64,000 nucleotides of DNA. Origin: Siderastrea siderea. Lineage: Eukaryota; Cnidaria; Anthozoa; Scleractinia; Rhizangiidae. Below, piece by piece: positions 1 to 11,194 of the stretch (position 1 is its first letter; every line of letters begins with the position of its first letter). The position numbers and the translations under genes are program-made. Under the pieces are notes generated by a model, which saw nothing but the letters and a program-made list of their open reading frames with translations, did not search any database and was not told where the DNA came from. The stretch lies in the NCBI GenBank assembly GCA_964030785.1, contig OZ034969.1:70828862-70892861 (forward strand). Reading direction: 5' to 3'.

Positions 1-17
1 CCATGGAAGATCTATGA

Positions 18-947
18 GAGGTGGTAACTTTTCACTTACCGCGTTACGAAAACACCATAAAGACGTGCAAAACAAGTCCAGGTCAAGTCAATCCCTCGGA
101 CTTAACATTTGCTACGAAATTTGTTGCGGTGTATTTGTTCATTAAGGTGAAGGGGTCTCGCCCTATGACTTATCAGTACTCGACAGTTGACATGGTTAGA
201 GCAGCGAAGGAGAACGGGGGATTCATTGACCAGAAAAAGTTCAAGACTGCTAACAAGTATGGATTTGACTCCTTGATTCTGACCGATGCGAGCATGCAGG
301 TGCTCGATAGCTACATTAATTTCGTAAGGCCATTGCTAAAACCCCAGTGTGAGTTCGTTCTGGTCACGAGAAATGGAGGCCAACACAGCAAATTGGGCAA
401 CGTCATGAGTAAACTAGTCTTTGCTGCAATCGGAAAATACGTCCACCCGACGCGCTATCGTCAAATTGTCGAAACGCAAAGCCTCAAACTGCTAACTAGT
501 AAAGAGCAAAGGAGTTTATCGGAAGATCAGAAACACAGCTCAGCCGTTGCGAAAGTTCACTATCAAAAGCAGAGGTCGCGCGAAGCTGTTGCCCACGAGT
601 GTCTACAAAAACTATAAGGCACCAAGGGATCGGAAGTGGACAAGGAAGTCCACACGAGGTTTAGCTGTTCAACTTCAAGTTCATCGCCATCAGTTGAAAC
701 CGTAGAAAGAACAACCATGCCTCCCAAAAAGGTTGTCTCCTCAACTACGACCATGCGCATTCAACGAAGCCATCGTCGGATCTTAAAATTTACTGCCGAC
801 GAGGACAAATTTCTAAAAGAAGGGATAGATAAACACGGATTTGGACAGTGGAATGCTATTTTGAGAGATCCCGATTTCAAGTTTCAGACCGGAAGGGTGG
901 CCGATTCTTTGAAGAAAAGGGCTGAACTCAAGTTCCTTCCCAACTGA
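18..947 (+). pseudogene. Crypton-like tyrosine recombinase plus Myb/SANT domain, broken by one in-frame stop
   Basis: Tyrosine recombinases cut and rejoin DNA through a covalent tyrosine intermediate, and Cryptons are DNA transposons built around this enzyme. The open frame 18-617 shows a full catalytic set, numbered from position 21: Arg47 (GSRPMTYQ), His142 and Arg145 (HPTRYR), His172 (QKHSS) and nucleophile Tyr181. The nine-residue His-to-Tyr spacing is typical of the family. A TAA at 615-617 interrupts the frame, but the same frame continues to 947 and encodes a Ser/Thr-rich linker and a Myb/SANT-like helix-turn-helix (FTADEDKFLKEG, then HGFGQWNAI). One nonsense change in a longer recombinase-Myb protein is the simplest reading. 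The N-terminal part is missing (in-frame TGA at 15-17, then the window edge). The Crypton assignment is inferred; the recombinase call is strong. Confidence 0.75.
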
Positions 948-1075
948 AAAAACCAGAGACAATAAAGTACAATAAGTTACTGTCGCACATTTATTTACTG
1001 TAAGCGAAAACTTGCACACTTGTACATAAGCCAGGCCATATTGTGTTTGAGCGAATGCACAACGTCTCATTAAAG

Positions 1076-1432
1076 CATTATTTCATGCATTTCTGTGAAC
1101 TTGTTAGTGGAAAACAAGTAGGCAGTGTCCCCTGTTGCAACGAGGGCGTTTGGTATTTCTAAGCTTCGTTAGACCTACAGTCTCGAACACAATGGTGAAC
1201 TGATTTGAAAAAAACGTCATGATAATATTGGGCCTGCTGTCGTCGACTTTTCATAGCTTTATTTATCACGTTTGGGAAGCTTTTTAGTCGAAAACAAGTG
1301 GACAGAAAGTGGCGTTAATTTGACTTCAGAACAATTGTTACTATTAAAAACGTAATAAAGCATTATTTCATGCATTTCTGTAAACTTTTCAGTGGAAAAC
1401 AAATGGGCAGTGTCCCCTGTTGCAACGAGTTC
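1076..1432. repeat. Degenerate direct repeat pair of about 70 bp
   Basis: The stretch at about 1076-1145 (CATTATTTCATGCATTTCTG onward) recurs at about 1363-1432 with few changes and the same ending (GCAGTGTCCCCTGTTGCAAC). The sub-motif GAAAACAAGTGGACA also occurs between and after them (about 1289 and 1438). This looks like a decayed tandem or transposon-derived repeat. I see no gene in 950-1700. Confidence 0.6.
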
Positions 1433-2096
1433 AAAGTGCAAAACAAGTGGACAAAAAGTGTGGGTGATTTATCGTGCAAAACGGTGTTGCCAATTTTTGA
1501 GGCTTTCTAGTGCAATTTTTTCTTGTGCGTTAGTGGAACAGAGTATAGTTTTAAAATATTTTAGAGCCTCTGAATTGCCAAGATAATAAGTGAGACTGAC
1601 AAGAGAGTAAAAACTAAATTTAAAAGGCATGATACTGACTTCTAGTTTTAAGAGCGTTAGGGTCAGAAGGAGTAGTAAAAAATCTGAATCTGAATCTTAT
1701 ATTCACGTCCCCGTTAAATCCGTAAAATCCATCTTTTCCGTGTGTGGTGAAATGGAAAAGAAATGCATTAAGCATTGACTGCTGGTAAAAATTCATAGAC
1801 AGTAAAACTCTTAAAAAGAGTAGCGGGAAAAGACGGATTTTACGGATTTCCCGGAGACGTGAATGTTTAATAAGATAACTTGCAGTCCTGACTGACTGCT
1901 AACTGAAAAAGACTCTTAAAAGAGGAGCGGAAAATACGGATTTCACGGATTTCCCGGGAATATGAATATTTGGTATTATTCAAAATTAATTTTAATACAA
2001 TACTTCTCTTTTTTATTTTAAGTATCTTAATACAATTATATATATATTTTTATATATATTAATAATAGTATAAAGATACAGTAAAAAGAGAAGTAA

Positions 2097-2241
2097 TATA
2101 TCAAACACGAGAAAGAGTGTTTCATCAGGATATCCAAACACCGAGGAGTGGGTTGAAAAAACGAGGCGCAGCCGAGTTTTTTTAACCGACTTCGAGGTGT
2201 TTGGATACCTGATGAAACACTCTTTCGAGTTTTTGATATGG
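2097..2241. mobile_element. Palindromic MITE in the centre of the foldback element
   Basis: The outer 45 bases on each side are inverted copies: TATCAAACACGAGAAAGAGT and TTTCATCAGG...CCAAACACC on the left, GGTGTTTGGATACCTGATGA onward on the right. The middle contains a second palindromic core around AACGAGGCGCAGCCGAG. No ORF is present. Confidence 0.7.
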
Positions 2242-2500
2242 CTTCTCAAACCATTCATAATTCTTGGAGAAATTCAAAGCAGAAGTTCGCAAAACTTTAT
2301 GCTAATTAAGATCCGGTTTCCAAACCACCGTCACGGTAGTGATTTCCTTTGTTTTCTCTTTATGAATTATTAATGAGTTTGAGAAGTATTGTATTAAACT
2401 AACATTGAATAATATTAAATATTCATATCTCCGTGAAATCCGTGAAATCCGTATTTTCTGCTACTCTTTTAAGAGTCTTTTTCAGTTAGCAGTCAGTCAG

Positions 2501-2646
2501 GCCCCAGTTGTTCAAAAGTTGGATAGCGCTATCCACCGGATAAATCTCTATCCAGTGGATAACGCAATTGGTTTCCCTAACACTTATCCACTGGATAGTT
2601 ATTTATCCGGTGGATAGCGCTATCCAACTTTTGAACAACTGGGGCC
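2501..2646. mobile_element. Palindromic MITE inserted in the right foldback arm
   Basis: Terminal inverted repeats read GCCCCAGTTGTTCAAAAGTT on the left and its complement on the right (to CAACTGGGGCC). Inside lies a run of GGATAGCGCTATCC and GGATAA/TTATCC palindromes. The matching place in the left arm (around 1886-1892) lacks this block and serves as an empty site. Comparison indicates a target duplication of only 1-2 bp at an A/AG. Confidence 0.8.
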
Positions 2647-2840
2647 AGGACTGCAAGTTATCTTATTAAACATTCATGTCTCCGGGAAATCCGTGAAATC
2701 CGTCTTCTCCGGTACTCTTTTTAAGAGTTTTACCGTGTATGAATTTCACTAGCAGTCAATGCTTAATGCATTTCTTTTCCATTTCAAAGATCTTTTCCCC
2801 ACACACGGAAAAGATGGATTCTACGGATTTAACGGTGAAC

Positions 2841-3660
2841 CACCAGAGATCGTATCAACCTTTGCTTTAATACAATTTTTGCAATCCAACACTGATTGTA
2901 CAAATTCAACGGATATAACGGATATGCCGGAGACAAACTCACGTAGATATCATGAAACAAAATCGCTCTGGGTAAACCCTTGTTTGCTGATATAACTTTA
3001 AGGCTACAGTATAGCAACAAGCGTGCCTTTCCATGGCCATTCCCCTTACGAGGAACGCTTTTGCGGAAAATCGTCCAGATTTATTTGTAGTTCTTAGCAA
3101 AAGATCTGATATTTTGCTTTTTAGCTTTTTCCTGCATAAGACTACCAAGAGATATAGTTTTAGAAAGATTTTCGCAGTACTTAGCGTTATTTTAAGGCTT
3201 CAAAAAAGGGGAACTGAATTTTTGGGAAACGATCTTCTTCTTCTTCTTCTTGATCTTTGGCAACATTTAGATTGTTCTTTCTCCAGATAAGGTAATATTA
3301 ACGTTACAAAACTACAGGATTCTCTAATTACACGTCTAGAGCAACGAACCCTTGGCATGGACTGAGATTCAGTCAGCTTGCGATCGAGACCTAAAGCGAC
3401 TTCATTATGGCATATATTATATAATTGCTACATCGTGGTTCGTTATAATGATAGAAACGTAGTGTTACAAGAGTACGATAAACGCCATAAACGGTAAGTC
3501 GTTTCGGGCGTTTGTGATTTATCCCTGTAACTTAAGTTCGTTCAGTCACTTGTAACAACCCCCTGTAACAAAAACAAAAGATTGCTAAATAACGTCGACG
3601 CTAAAAATACTGGGTAATACGTTCATGATAACCATGACGAATATAGACTGATAGCATGAT
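2841..3660. other. No gene seen
   Basis: Apart from a short CTT run at about 3235-3252 and one more GGATATAACGGATATGCCGG motif resembling the foldback arms (about 2910-2935), I recognise nothing here. The small ORFs lack family features. Confidence 0.5.
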
Positions 3661-3699
3661 ATTTTTAATTCATCAACTTTGATAAGTTGTAGAAGCTGT

Positions 3700-4095
3700 T
3701 GTTGGTATAGTCGGCCGTAGTAACCGTAATTGGTGTAGTAGGTGTAGTTGGTGTAGTAACCGTAGTTCCTGTAGTAGCTGTAGTTAGCATAGTTGAGGAA
3801 GTAGCTGTAGTTGATGTAGTAGCTGCACCAACTACAGCTACTATATCAACTACAGTTACTACAGCTACTACACCAACCACAGCTACTACACCAGCTAAAG
3901 CTAAAACTACAGCTACCACATTCTAACTACAGCTACTACAGCTACTATACCACCTATACTACTACAGCTACTACAGCAACCACACCAACTACAGCTACTA
4001 CACCACCTACATCAACTACAGCTACTACAGCTATTCTACCAACTACAGTTACTACAGCTACTACATCAACTACACCAACTACAGCAACTACAGAG
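3700..4095. repeat. Head-to-head minisatellite (GTAGT/ACTAC-rich)
   Basis: Left of about 3825 the + strand consists of TGTAGTAGCTGTAGTTG-type units. Right of it the strand switches to the complement, ACAACTACAGCTACTACACC-type units. The two halves are therefore inverted with respect to each other. Read in frame, the right half gives a Thr/Ala/Pro-rich low-complexity peptide, but stops interrupt it and no start or flanking domain is visible, so I treat it as repeat DNA rather than a mucin gene. Confidence 0.8.
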
Positions 4096-4096
4096 T

Positions 4097-4262
4097 CATG
4101 GGAGAGGAAACTTGTACGAGAGGAGGAGGGTTTTTCAGAGGGGGCGGTGATTTGGAATGTTTCTTTTCGATGAAATAAAAAAGCTGTTACCTAAGAGTGG
4201 TATTATTAGTTTTGCTCCTGAAAAACTCCCCCCACCCCAACCAACACCACTCCCAGCTTGTT
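4097..4262 (+). repeat. Dispersed repeat, copy 1
   Basis: This segment matches 6360-6545 in the same orientation: CATGGGAGAGGAAACTTGTACGA, AAGAGTGG...TATTATTAGTTTTGCTCC, then a C-rich stretch and CCAACCAACACCACTCCCAGCTTG. The two copies lie 2.26 kb apart and are clearly homologous. Confidence 0.65.
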
Positions 4263-4734
4263 TTTGTTGACTAGTTTATGCCTTATTGCAGGACTTATTT
4301 TTCTGCTTGTCTTTTATTGAACTAATTGGCCAAGATGCCACTGAGAAAAACTTCTGCGCGAAAACAAATCTCAAAATACGCACGCTGCTAATTAATTTAT
4401 AGAACGTACTCCCTGGCCTGATTAAAATTGCGGCAGTGATATTCAGCAACTTTGTCGTTATTGAACGGCAAGATAAGGCAACAGCGAAAGTGGATTCGAG
4501 GCTTTTGGGACACTGCAACGTTCACATTATAGGATGTTAGTTAAATTCATCCAAGGAATAAGGATAGGATAAATATTTCAATTATCGGGCGCGATGGCGA
4601 ATGGTTACAAGACTTATGTCGTAAGGCGGGCAAACTTTGAAGCCGTATATCTGGTATATCTCTACTATCTACAGATATGTCCAGCTAAATTGATGATATG
4701 TTTTGAAAGATTTATTCGTCTGCAACATACAGTC

Positions 4735-5245
4735 GAAGCTCTCGTAGGCGACCACCTCGGGAATTCAGAAAAGTGGTCGCAACTAGAGCTGGTCGCTTAC
4801 GAGAATGGGTTCTCGTAAGCGACCACATTATGAAGCGATAGAGAGTGGCCACTTACAAGAGCTTTTAGCAGAAAGTTTGGCATATGTTCAGTTAGTGGTT
4901 ACTAATAGTTTTCTAGTAATGATATTGAATAATTTTTTATTGCCTATCGTAGAAGAGGTTTACAAAGGCGCAAGTCAAAGAATCATTAGCACTTGTGTTA
5001 TGTATTACTCAAAATTTGAACAAGATTCGGGTGCTTTTATTAAAGTGTTAACCGAGTGGTCGCTTATGAGAACTTAAAAACAAAGGAAAAAGCTCACTGG
5101 TAATTCACAAAAGTGGTCGCAGTCGCTTACGGGAGCGGTTGCTTACGGAAAGCTTTTTATTACAGAGTTTAAGTAGCAAGTCAAACGGGGTTTCACAATG
5201 CTGGTCGTAACTAGAGCTGGTCGCTTACGAGAGTGGTCGCACGGA
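4735..5245. repeat. Hairpin-rich repeat cluster with GTCGCTTACGAGA motifs
   Basis: The motif TGGTCGCTTACGAGA recurs at about 4790, 5057 (TATGAGA variant), 5124 and 5218, together with AGTGGTCGCA variants. At 4790-4827 two copies face each other across four bases (GTCGCTTACGAGAA / TTCTCGTAAGCGAC) and form a hairpin. Two overlapping ORFs across the cluster (to 5077) read through these motifs and are not credible genes. It is probably one or more palindromic MITEs. Confidence 0.6.
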
Positions 5246-5249
5246 GAGC

Positions 5250-6355
5250 TTTGATGTATCTACAATTTAGGGTGGGGTAATTTGGTGCTTTTACGGAAGA
5301 TGAGGCAGAATACGAGTTGGTCGCGTTCAGTGGGAAATACATGTTTTCCGCACTGCCTAATCCCACTTAATTGCAAGCAACTTACAACAAGAAAAATAAG
5401 CTAACTTGTCTACAGGTATAAACATATTCAATTTCCCATCAAAATCCTTAAAACAAGTTCGAAACATTCGAAACGGGGGCCTCAGAAACAAGGAACTGAA
5501 GAAAAATTCATTTCCGGTTTGTTGAACGGTAACTATTGGCCGCCATTAAATGCACCGGAAGAGGAGAATTAACACTCGTACCAGGCCTTCTCGGCATGTG
5601 CATCACACCTTGCTTGAGAGAATGATCGCCCGTTTCATTGTCCAACCTATTCCCGACCTGCTGGGAACAGATAGCGCGCCGTTGCCTCTCTCCTTGGCGC
5701 CTGCGCCTCTTGCTGTTATTTTGGTTTGTTTATTTATCTGCTTGTTGTTGGTTTTTGTTGTTGTTTTCACGTTTCAGTTCTGTTTTGCCATCTTTACCAT
5801 CATGAGAGCCCAAAACAGGTTAACTGGATAACGACATCATAAGCCTCGCGACCCCTCTGATGACACGGCCAGACATCATTACCTTCCAAACCACCTACGC
5901 TGTTGACTCCTAAACAACCTTGTCATGGTTGTTCATCACTAGCGTCGGAGTTGGCCTCGCCACATTTTGCCGATCAGTTAAAATGTCTAATATTGTATTT
6001 TCCTCTTAGTATTGTATAACTTTTTTGTGTAAATTATACAAAAAGGCTTTACAGACCTTTCTCCACTCAGCCATATGTCAGAACATGTGAAACCAAGGGC
6101 AGCCCAATATCAAGCTGTCTGAAAGCAAAGGACCACACAACGCATTAAGAAACTGTACTGGCTCTTTTTGTGCCGGTTCTCGTGTTATACAAGTTCCAGG
6201 CGTCACTTGAAGTGTAAGTAAAACAACACTGACTGCAAGGCTGGTATTACGGCACAAGGGCAGATTTATTGGCTGATATTTTGACTACTACCAACTAGCC
6301 TTCTTCCGTTATGCTACAGGTTATCTATCCATGAAAGGTTCGATATCAACCCCCA
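5250..6355. other. No supported gene
   Basis: The only longer ORF (5550-5831, +, 93 codons) starts with a basic stretch and ends with a hydrophobic segment of about 30 residues. It has no recognisable family, no repeat and no neighbouring exon with matching phase, so I do not call it a gene. Confidence 0.4.
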
Positions 6356-6359
6356 AATG

Positions 6360-6545
6360 CAGGAGAGAGTTATGGGAGAGAAAACATGTACGATAGGAGC
6401 AAGGTTTTACACTGTTACCCAAGAGTGGGTATTGCTAGTTTTGCTCCGGAATAACCCTCCGCCGCTCCCCCCCCCCCGAACCCCTTGCAACCCCCCCTCC
6501 CCTCCCCAACCAACACTACACTGCTCCCAGCTTGATGAATTAATT
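6360..6545 (+). repeat. Dispersed repeat, copy 2
   Basis: Second copy of the 4097-4262 repeat in the same orientation, with an expanded C-run (about 6467-6507) in the middle and the same CCAACCAACACTACACTGCT...CCCAGCTTG end. Confidence 0.65.
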
Positions 6546-6734
6546 AAACTATTGTCATTTATTTAACCAGCCCTATCTGGGATAACATGATTGATGCTGT
6601 AATCGCAGAGGAAGCACATCACGAGTGCGCTTTTGACTGCAACTAGAGACTAATGAAAATAATCTTTTTAGGAAACATATCAGCTTAAACTACGTCGACT
6701 TTTGGACCGCATAAAAAAGCCTTTCCGATAGAAG

Positions 6735-6905
6735 AGGAAGATAAAAGAAAAAAGAAAAGTAACTAAAGGAGAGAAAAGAAAAGTAGATTAAAAAAGAAAG
6801 GAAAAGAAAACGAAAAAAAGGGAAAACTAAACCGAAAGGAAAACAGAAGAAAAAAGAAGAAAAATGAAGATAAGAAAGAAAAAGGAAAGGAAATAAAGAT
6901 AAAAG
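6735..6905. repeat. Purine-rich low-complexity tract
   Basis: Nearly pure A/G sequence (GAAAAG-type units) over about 170 bases. The minus-strand ORF through it (Phe/Leu/Ser-rich) only reflects composition. Confidence 0.8.
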
Positions 6906-6989
6906 AATACTTCCGCTTGTTACATCGCTGCGCTTATTATATTGAACAATCTTACAGAATGTAAGCATTTCAGGCCGTCAAACTAGGAG

Positions 6990-7163
6990 CTCTCAGTTAT
7001 TAGAAACCCGCCTCTTAAAACAACCACAGGTCAGCGCTCTTTTTATTACCAAGCAGTCAAGCTTTGGAATGACCTAAGTGATAGACTTAAATTTTGTAAA
7101 AATGTTAACACTTTTAAGTTTGCATTGCGAAGAAAGCTTCTAAATGAATTTCTTAATAATTAG
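6990..7163 (+). pseudogene. C-terminal remnant of a LINE reverse transcriptase ORF
   Basis: The frame of codon 7002 reads a typical LINE ORF2 end: TTTGQRSFYYQAVKLWNDL, a short linker, then NVNTFKFALRRKLLNEF and TAG at 7161-7163. LINEs of the CR1/L2/RTE kind end with this GQRSF-x-x-x-A-x-x-LWN motif. The upstream part is missing (in-frame stop at 6984), so this is a 5'-truncated insertion. The following 250 bases are AT-rich and end in ATAAAAAAATAATT (about 7400), consistent with a LINE 3' UTR and tail. Confidence 0.75.
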
Positions 7164-7552
7164 ATTTTAAATTTTAAGAGTATATTGTAAGTCTTTCAAA
7201 CATTAGCAGAATATCATATTGTAATTTGTATGGGTAATAATTATTACCAAATTTTTAGAGTGATTAGAGTACCATACTGTAAGTAGAATACAATATTGTA
7301 AATCGTCTAAGTATTGTATTGTCATTAGTGTAGGCAGAGTCACGTCAGTTGTGTAAGTGTTGTAATTATTGTATTGTAGAGTGGTGTAATGTTTGCAATA
7401 AAAAAATAATTTAAATTTTAAGCTATTTCATATTTATAATTCACTTGTACACTTGATTATCTGTATCCTTTTTTTATTTACCTTTCATTTTATATATTTT
7501 TATATTTATTTCTCATTTTTGTATAATTTATACTTCTGAAAAGCCCTGTTAT

Positions 7553-8078
7553 GGGATGAGGTCAGGGGCGGGGGAGAACACTTGACTGCGCCTGGGACTT
7601 TTTTTGTGGTCGAATGATCCACCGAAAATTGACATCACATCCGGTCCGAAAACAGCCTACTTCTCCCGCGGGCGGGAAAATCAAAATTGACGGGGAATTC
7701 ACATATTTACAAAGTTTGTAAAAAAACTTTACTAGTACTAATAAACGAATTTTTTGCAAAAAAGGATACCAGTGAAAAATAAATGAAGCGATATATATTT
7801 GTAAAAATGCTTTTACTAATAAATGCAAAATCTTGCAAAAAGGAAAACGACTTTTTTGCAAGATATTCCATTTATTAGTATATGTTTCACTATTAATACT
7901 AGTAAATGCAAAATCTTGCAAAAAAGAAAATGACTTTTTTGCAAGATATTCTATTTATTAGTATATGTTTCACTATTAATACTAGTAAATGCGTAATCTT
8001 GCAGAAAAGAACTTGAAACGACTTTTTTGCAAGATATTCCATTTAGTAGTATATGTTTCACTATTAATACTAGTAAAT
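7553..8078. repeat. 526-bp block, tandem copy 1
   Basis: The block begins GGGATGAGGTCAGGGGCGGG, passes through TCCACCGAAAATTGACATCA and the TTTACTAGTACTAATAAACG stretch, and ends in 83-bp satellite monomers. It is followed directly by a second copy with the same start at 8079. The two differ by few substitutions, so the duplication is recent. Confidence 0.85.
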
Positions 8079-8570
8079 GGGATGAGGTCAGGGGCGGGGG
8101 AGAACACTTGACTGCGCCTGGGACTTTTTTTGTGGTCGAATGATCCACCGAAAATTGACGTCACATCCGGTCCGAAAACAGCCTACTTCTCCCGCGGGCG
8201 GGAAAATCAAAATTGACGGGGAATTCACATATTTACAAAGTTTGTAAAAAAAACTTTACTAGTACTAATAAACGAATTTTTTGCAAAAAAGGATACCAGT
8301 GAAAAATAAATGAAGCGATATATATTTGTAAAAATGCTTTTACTAATAAATGCAAAATCTTGCAAAAAGGAAAACGACTTTTTTGCAAGATATTCCATTT
8401 ATTAGTATGTGTTTCACTTTTAATACTAGTTAATGCAAAATCTTGCAAAAAGGAAAACGACTTTTTTTGCAAGATATTCCATTTATTAGTATAAGTTTTA
8501 CTATCAATACTAATAAATACGCTATCTCGCCAAAAGGAAAACGGCTCTTTTGCAAGATATTACATTTCTT
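7790..8570 (-). repeat. 83-bp satellite, block 1 (minus orientation)
   Basis: Monomers of about 83 bp contain TTTTTTGCAAGATATTCCAT, TTATTAGTATATGTTTCAC, TATTAATACTAGTAAATGC and AAAATCTTGCAAAAAGGAAA. Relative to the blocks at 10681 and 11826 they lie in the opposite orientation. The array is interrupted at 8079 by the start of the second 526-bp copy. Small ORFs here are by-products of the repeat. Confidence 0.85.
8079..8560. repeat. 526-bp block, tandem copy 2
   Basis: Repeats 7553 onward from GGGATGAGGTCAGGGGCGGG through the satellite monomers. A landmark 31-bp segment at 8140-8170 matches 7614-7644 and, inverted, 17429-17459. Confidence 0.85.
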
Positions 8571-10680
8571 AGTATGCACTTCACCATTATTGCGCTAACT
8601 TGGAAAAAAGGAAAATGACTTTGACTGTGCATAGGCTTTTTAGTGGAGGATACGATGAAAAGAAAGACCAATTTTGAGCGCTAACAGGATTGCGTCCCCG
8701 ATTATGGTCTACCGTAGTACTATCTGTCGGGCCTGTGCTGTGTTGGAAAAAGGATTGTACTAGTAGTGCCCACAGTGTCGCGGTAGAGCCCGAAGACCTT
8801 TTATAGGTACATATTTGGTGCTTTAGTAATGCAAGTTGATAAAATCGAAAACGGACATCGTACCAGATGTGCAAAATTCTTGGAATGCAGAAACGGGCAC
8901 TGAAGGCCCATCCGTGACTAAGCTGAAAATATTTTTTGTCCCCGCCAATAAAATTATGATAAAATTTCACTCTAACAAATTTCAGTATTGCCTTAGGCAA
9001 AAAATGTAGCCCAAGAATACGACGACAATCAACGATGAAATGAAGCACCCATTTTTTAACCACCGAAAACCGCGATCCAATTTATCTGATTCATGCATGA
9101 CAGCCGTTGTTTTCATCCTTGGCAAATTTGTCGCGCTCCGAGCCCAGTGTGGTACTCCGGATTTCATGTGACGGGGAGGTCCGAAGGTTTTTTTCAGGTA
9201 AGAAAATTTTGGCAAGTATTTTTAGTAGGGATTTTATTTTTTTACTGAAAAAAATGGAAAAAATCGCGGTGAAAAAAAAAAGATTGTTGCCTTACTTAGT
9301 GTTTAGGGATACGTGTATGTAATACACGCGGACATGTCGTTATTGTCATTTTATCCCTTCTGGGTATTTGTAAGGCTCCAAAATTCAGCATGGGATTTTT
9401 GGGGGTTTCATTTACTTATTGGTTCAGGGGATTTTTTGGACTTTCGCTTCAAGCCCAAAGTATTTTTTTGTGGTTTTCGTTTATGTCCCAATTCGCACCT
9501 CCCCGTCACGTAAGTACCCCCTTCCGGAGGGGGGCTGCAAAGCAGGATGAGACTCCACCCTCTCCCCGTCTGTTCGTTCTCGCCCTTTTGTTTTGTTCAC
9601 TTTTTCCCCGACCAGAGAGCCTGTTTAGAGGTTACATTTTATTGTGCCCTATTCCCCATGGACGCCACTTTTCCTTCGATTACCACTATCTAAGGGCGCC
9701 TGAAATAAGGCTATATCGGGCAGACCTAGGCCGATAAATATATCGGGGTTTTTTCAGCGGCAAGGGGGAGCAAATGGGTCATTATCTGGCGACTCTTTTC
9801 GTCTTGCCTTTTAGCGCTTCTTTTTGTTATTTATTAATACTTTTACTTCTTATTACTTTTATTTTTACATTTCTTCATCATTATCACGTCTTTTTCTCTT
9901 ACGGTATGAGCTTTTGTTTCTTAGTTTAGGAGGCGGGGTTGGACTACCGGCGAAGTTGGCGGGCCGGCTCTCGTACGAGGGTACCCCAACCCTTTTGGCA
10001 TTACCCGGCTGGTAGGGTTAGTTACTTGTAAACCCGGGACAGCTTTGTCTGAGCTGAGCAGAAGGGTAAGACGGTACCTCATTGTAAACAGGCCTAAGGT
10101 ACTGACGTAATCTTCTCGGAAATCCGTTTAGCCTAGTCTCTTCCCTTTTGTACCTATTTTTCATTGATTTAAAGTCTCTCTCTTTGGTTTGCTTTTTTTC
10201 CCAGTTGATCATTTACTAGTACATATTACAACCTAACCCAATATGTTTTATAAAGTTTCAAAAATGCCTAGTAAACGGGTGATGTGGCTAGATCGTCCCA
10301 GTTTTGACCGTGAGGTATTGGCCATTCATATTTGGGAGGGTAACATCTTTAAAAAAACCCAGTTAAGAGTCTCACGACGTTGTGTTCGACTGAGATTATT
10401 AACTTTTTTTGTCGCTGACAAGTCATATGAAACGCACTAGTTATGTGCTACAAATTGATTGATGGCGATCGAAAACTATTCCGATTCACCACATGGTTAG
10501 TGGAAAATTTCATTAGAACAGGTTGTACCACAGGTCTTAAATATGTCTAAACAATAAACAGAATAAAGCCTGTTCTGATGTTGTTCGTGTACAGATGACA
10601 CCCTTATAGCGCTATCAGTTCCAAACAGCACCCTTGTCGCCTCGATGCCAATACTTCCAGTAAGACACACTCAGTATGGA
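8571..10680. other. Interior of the composite repeat region, no supported gene
   Basis: The longest frame is 8587-9063 on the minus strand (158 codons); 9390-9737 on the plus strand has 115. Neither shows a recognisable domain, and both have composition like their surroundings. A 13-bp inverted pair GTGACGGGGAGGT (9168-9180) / ACCTCCCCGTCAC (9497-9509) could mark a 342-bp MITE. The rest is unassigned. Confidence 0.4.
9168..9509. mobile_element. Possible MITE with 13-bp terminal inverted repeats
   Basis: GTGACGGGGAGGT at the left end and its exact complement at the right end enclose 342 bp without a gene. I could not identify a clear target duplication, so this may be chance or an old element. 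Confidence 0.35.
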
Positions 10681-11194
10681 ATATGGAATATCTTGCAACA
10701 TAGCACATTTACTAGTATTAATAGTGAAACATACACTAATAAATGTAACATCTTACAAAAAAGTCGTTTTCCTTTCGGCAAGACTTTGCATTTACTAGTA
10801 TTAATAATGAAACATGTACTAATAAATGGAATATCTTGCAAAAAAGTCGCTTTCTTTTTCCCAAGATTGTGGATTTACTGGTATTAATATTGAAACATAT
10901 ACTAATAAATGGAATATCTTGCAAAAAAGTCGTTTTCTTTTTTGCAAGATTGTGCATTTACTAGTATTAATATTGAAACACATACTAATAAATGGAATAT
11001 CTTGCAAAAACGTCGTTTTCGTTTTAGCAAGATTGTGCATTTACTAGTATTAATATTGAAACATATACTAATAAATGGAATATCTTGCAAAAACGTCGTT
11101 TTCTTTTTTGCAAGATTTTGCATTTACAAGTATTAACAATGAAACATGTACTAATAAATGGAATATCTTGCAAAAAAGTCGTTTTCCTTTATCG
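10681..11194 (+). repeat. 83-bp satellite, block 2 (plus orientation)
   Basis: The anchor AATGGAATATCTTGCAAAA recurs at exactly 83-bp steps (ATG of the anchor at 10826, 10909, 10992, 11075, 11158). Each unit continues with GTCGTTTTC, TTGCAAGATTGTGCATTTAC and TAGTATTAATATTGAAACAT. The orientation is opposite to the block at 7790-8570. The last monomer is cut off at about 11194 by the inserted Penelope-like segment. Confidence 0.9.

Larger units (their letters stand above)
1706..2840. mobile_element. Foldback element with long inverted arms
   Basis: The left arm (about 1706-2010) and the right arm (about 2387-2840) are inverted copies of each other. Both carry the short internal motif ATCCGTGAAATCCG and its variants, the ACTCTTAAAAAGAGT stretch and the GCATTAAGCATTGACTGC stretch. 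The right arm is longer only because a palindromic MITE (2501-2646) has inserted into it. The 375-bp centre holds a second palindromic element (2097-2241). No coding sequence is visible, so this is a non-autonomous foldback element. Confidence 0.75.

Noticed and set aside
2097..2241. CTGATGA and GAAAC near each other, possible hammerhead
   Set aside because: Core elements overlap (CTGATGAAAC) with no room for helix II; it is part of the palindromic MITE.
8587..9063. 158-codon minus-strand ORF in the composite repeat
   Set aside because: No motif of a transposase, recombinase or polymerase can be seen; composition matches the flanking DNA.
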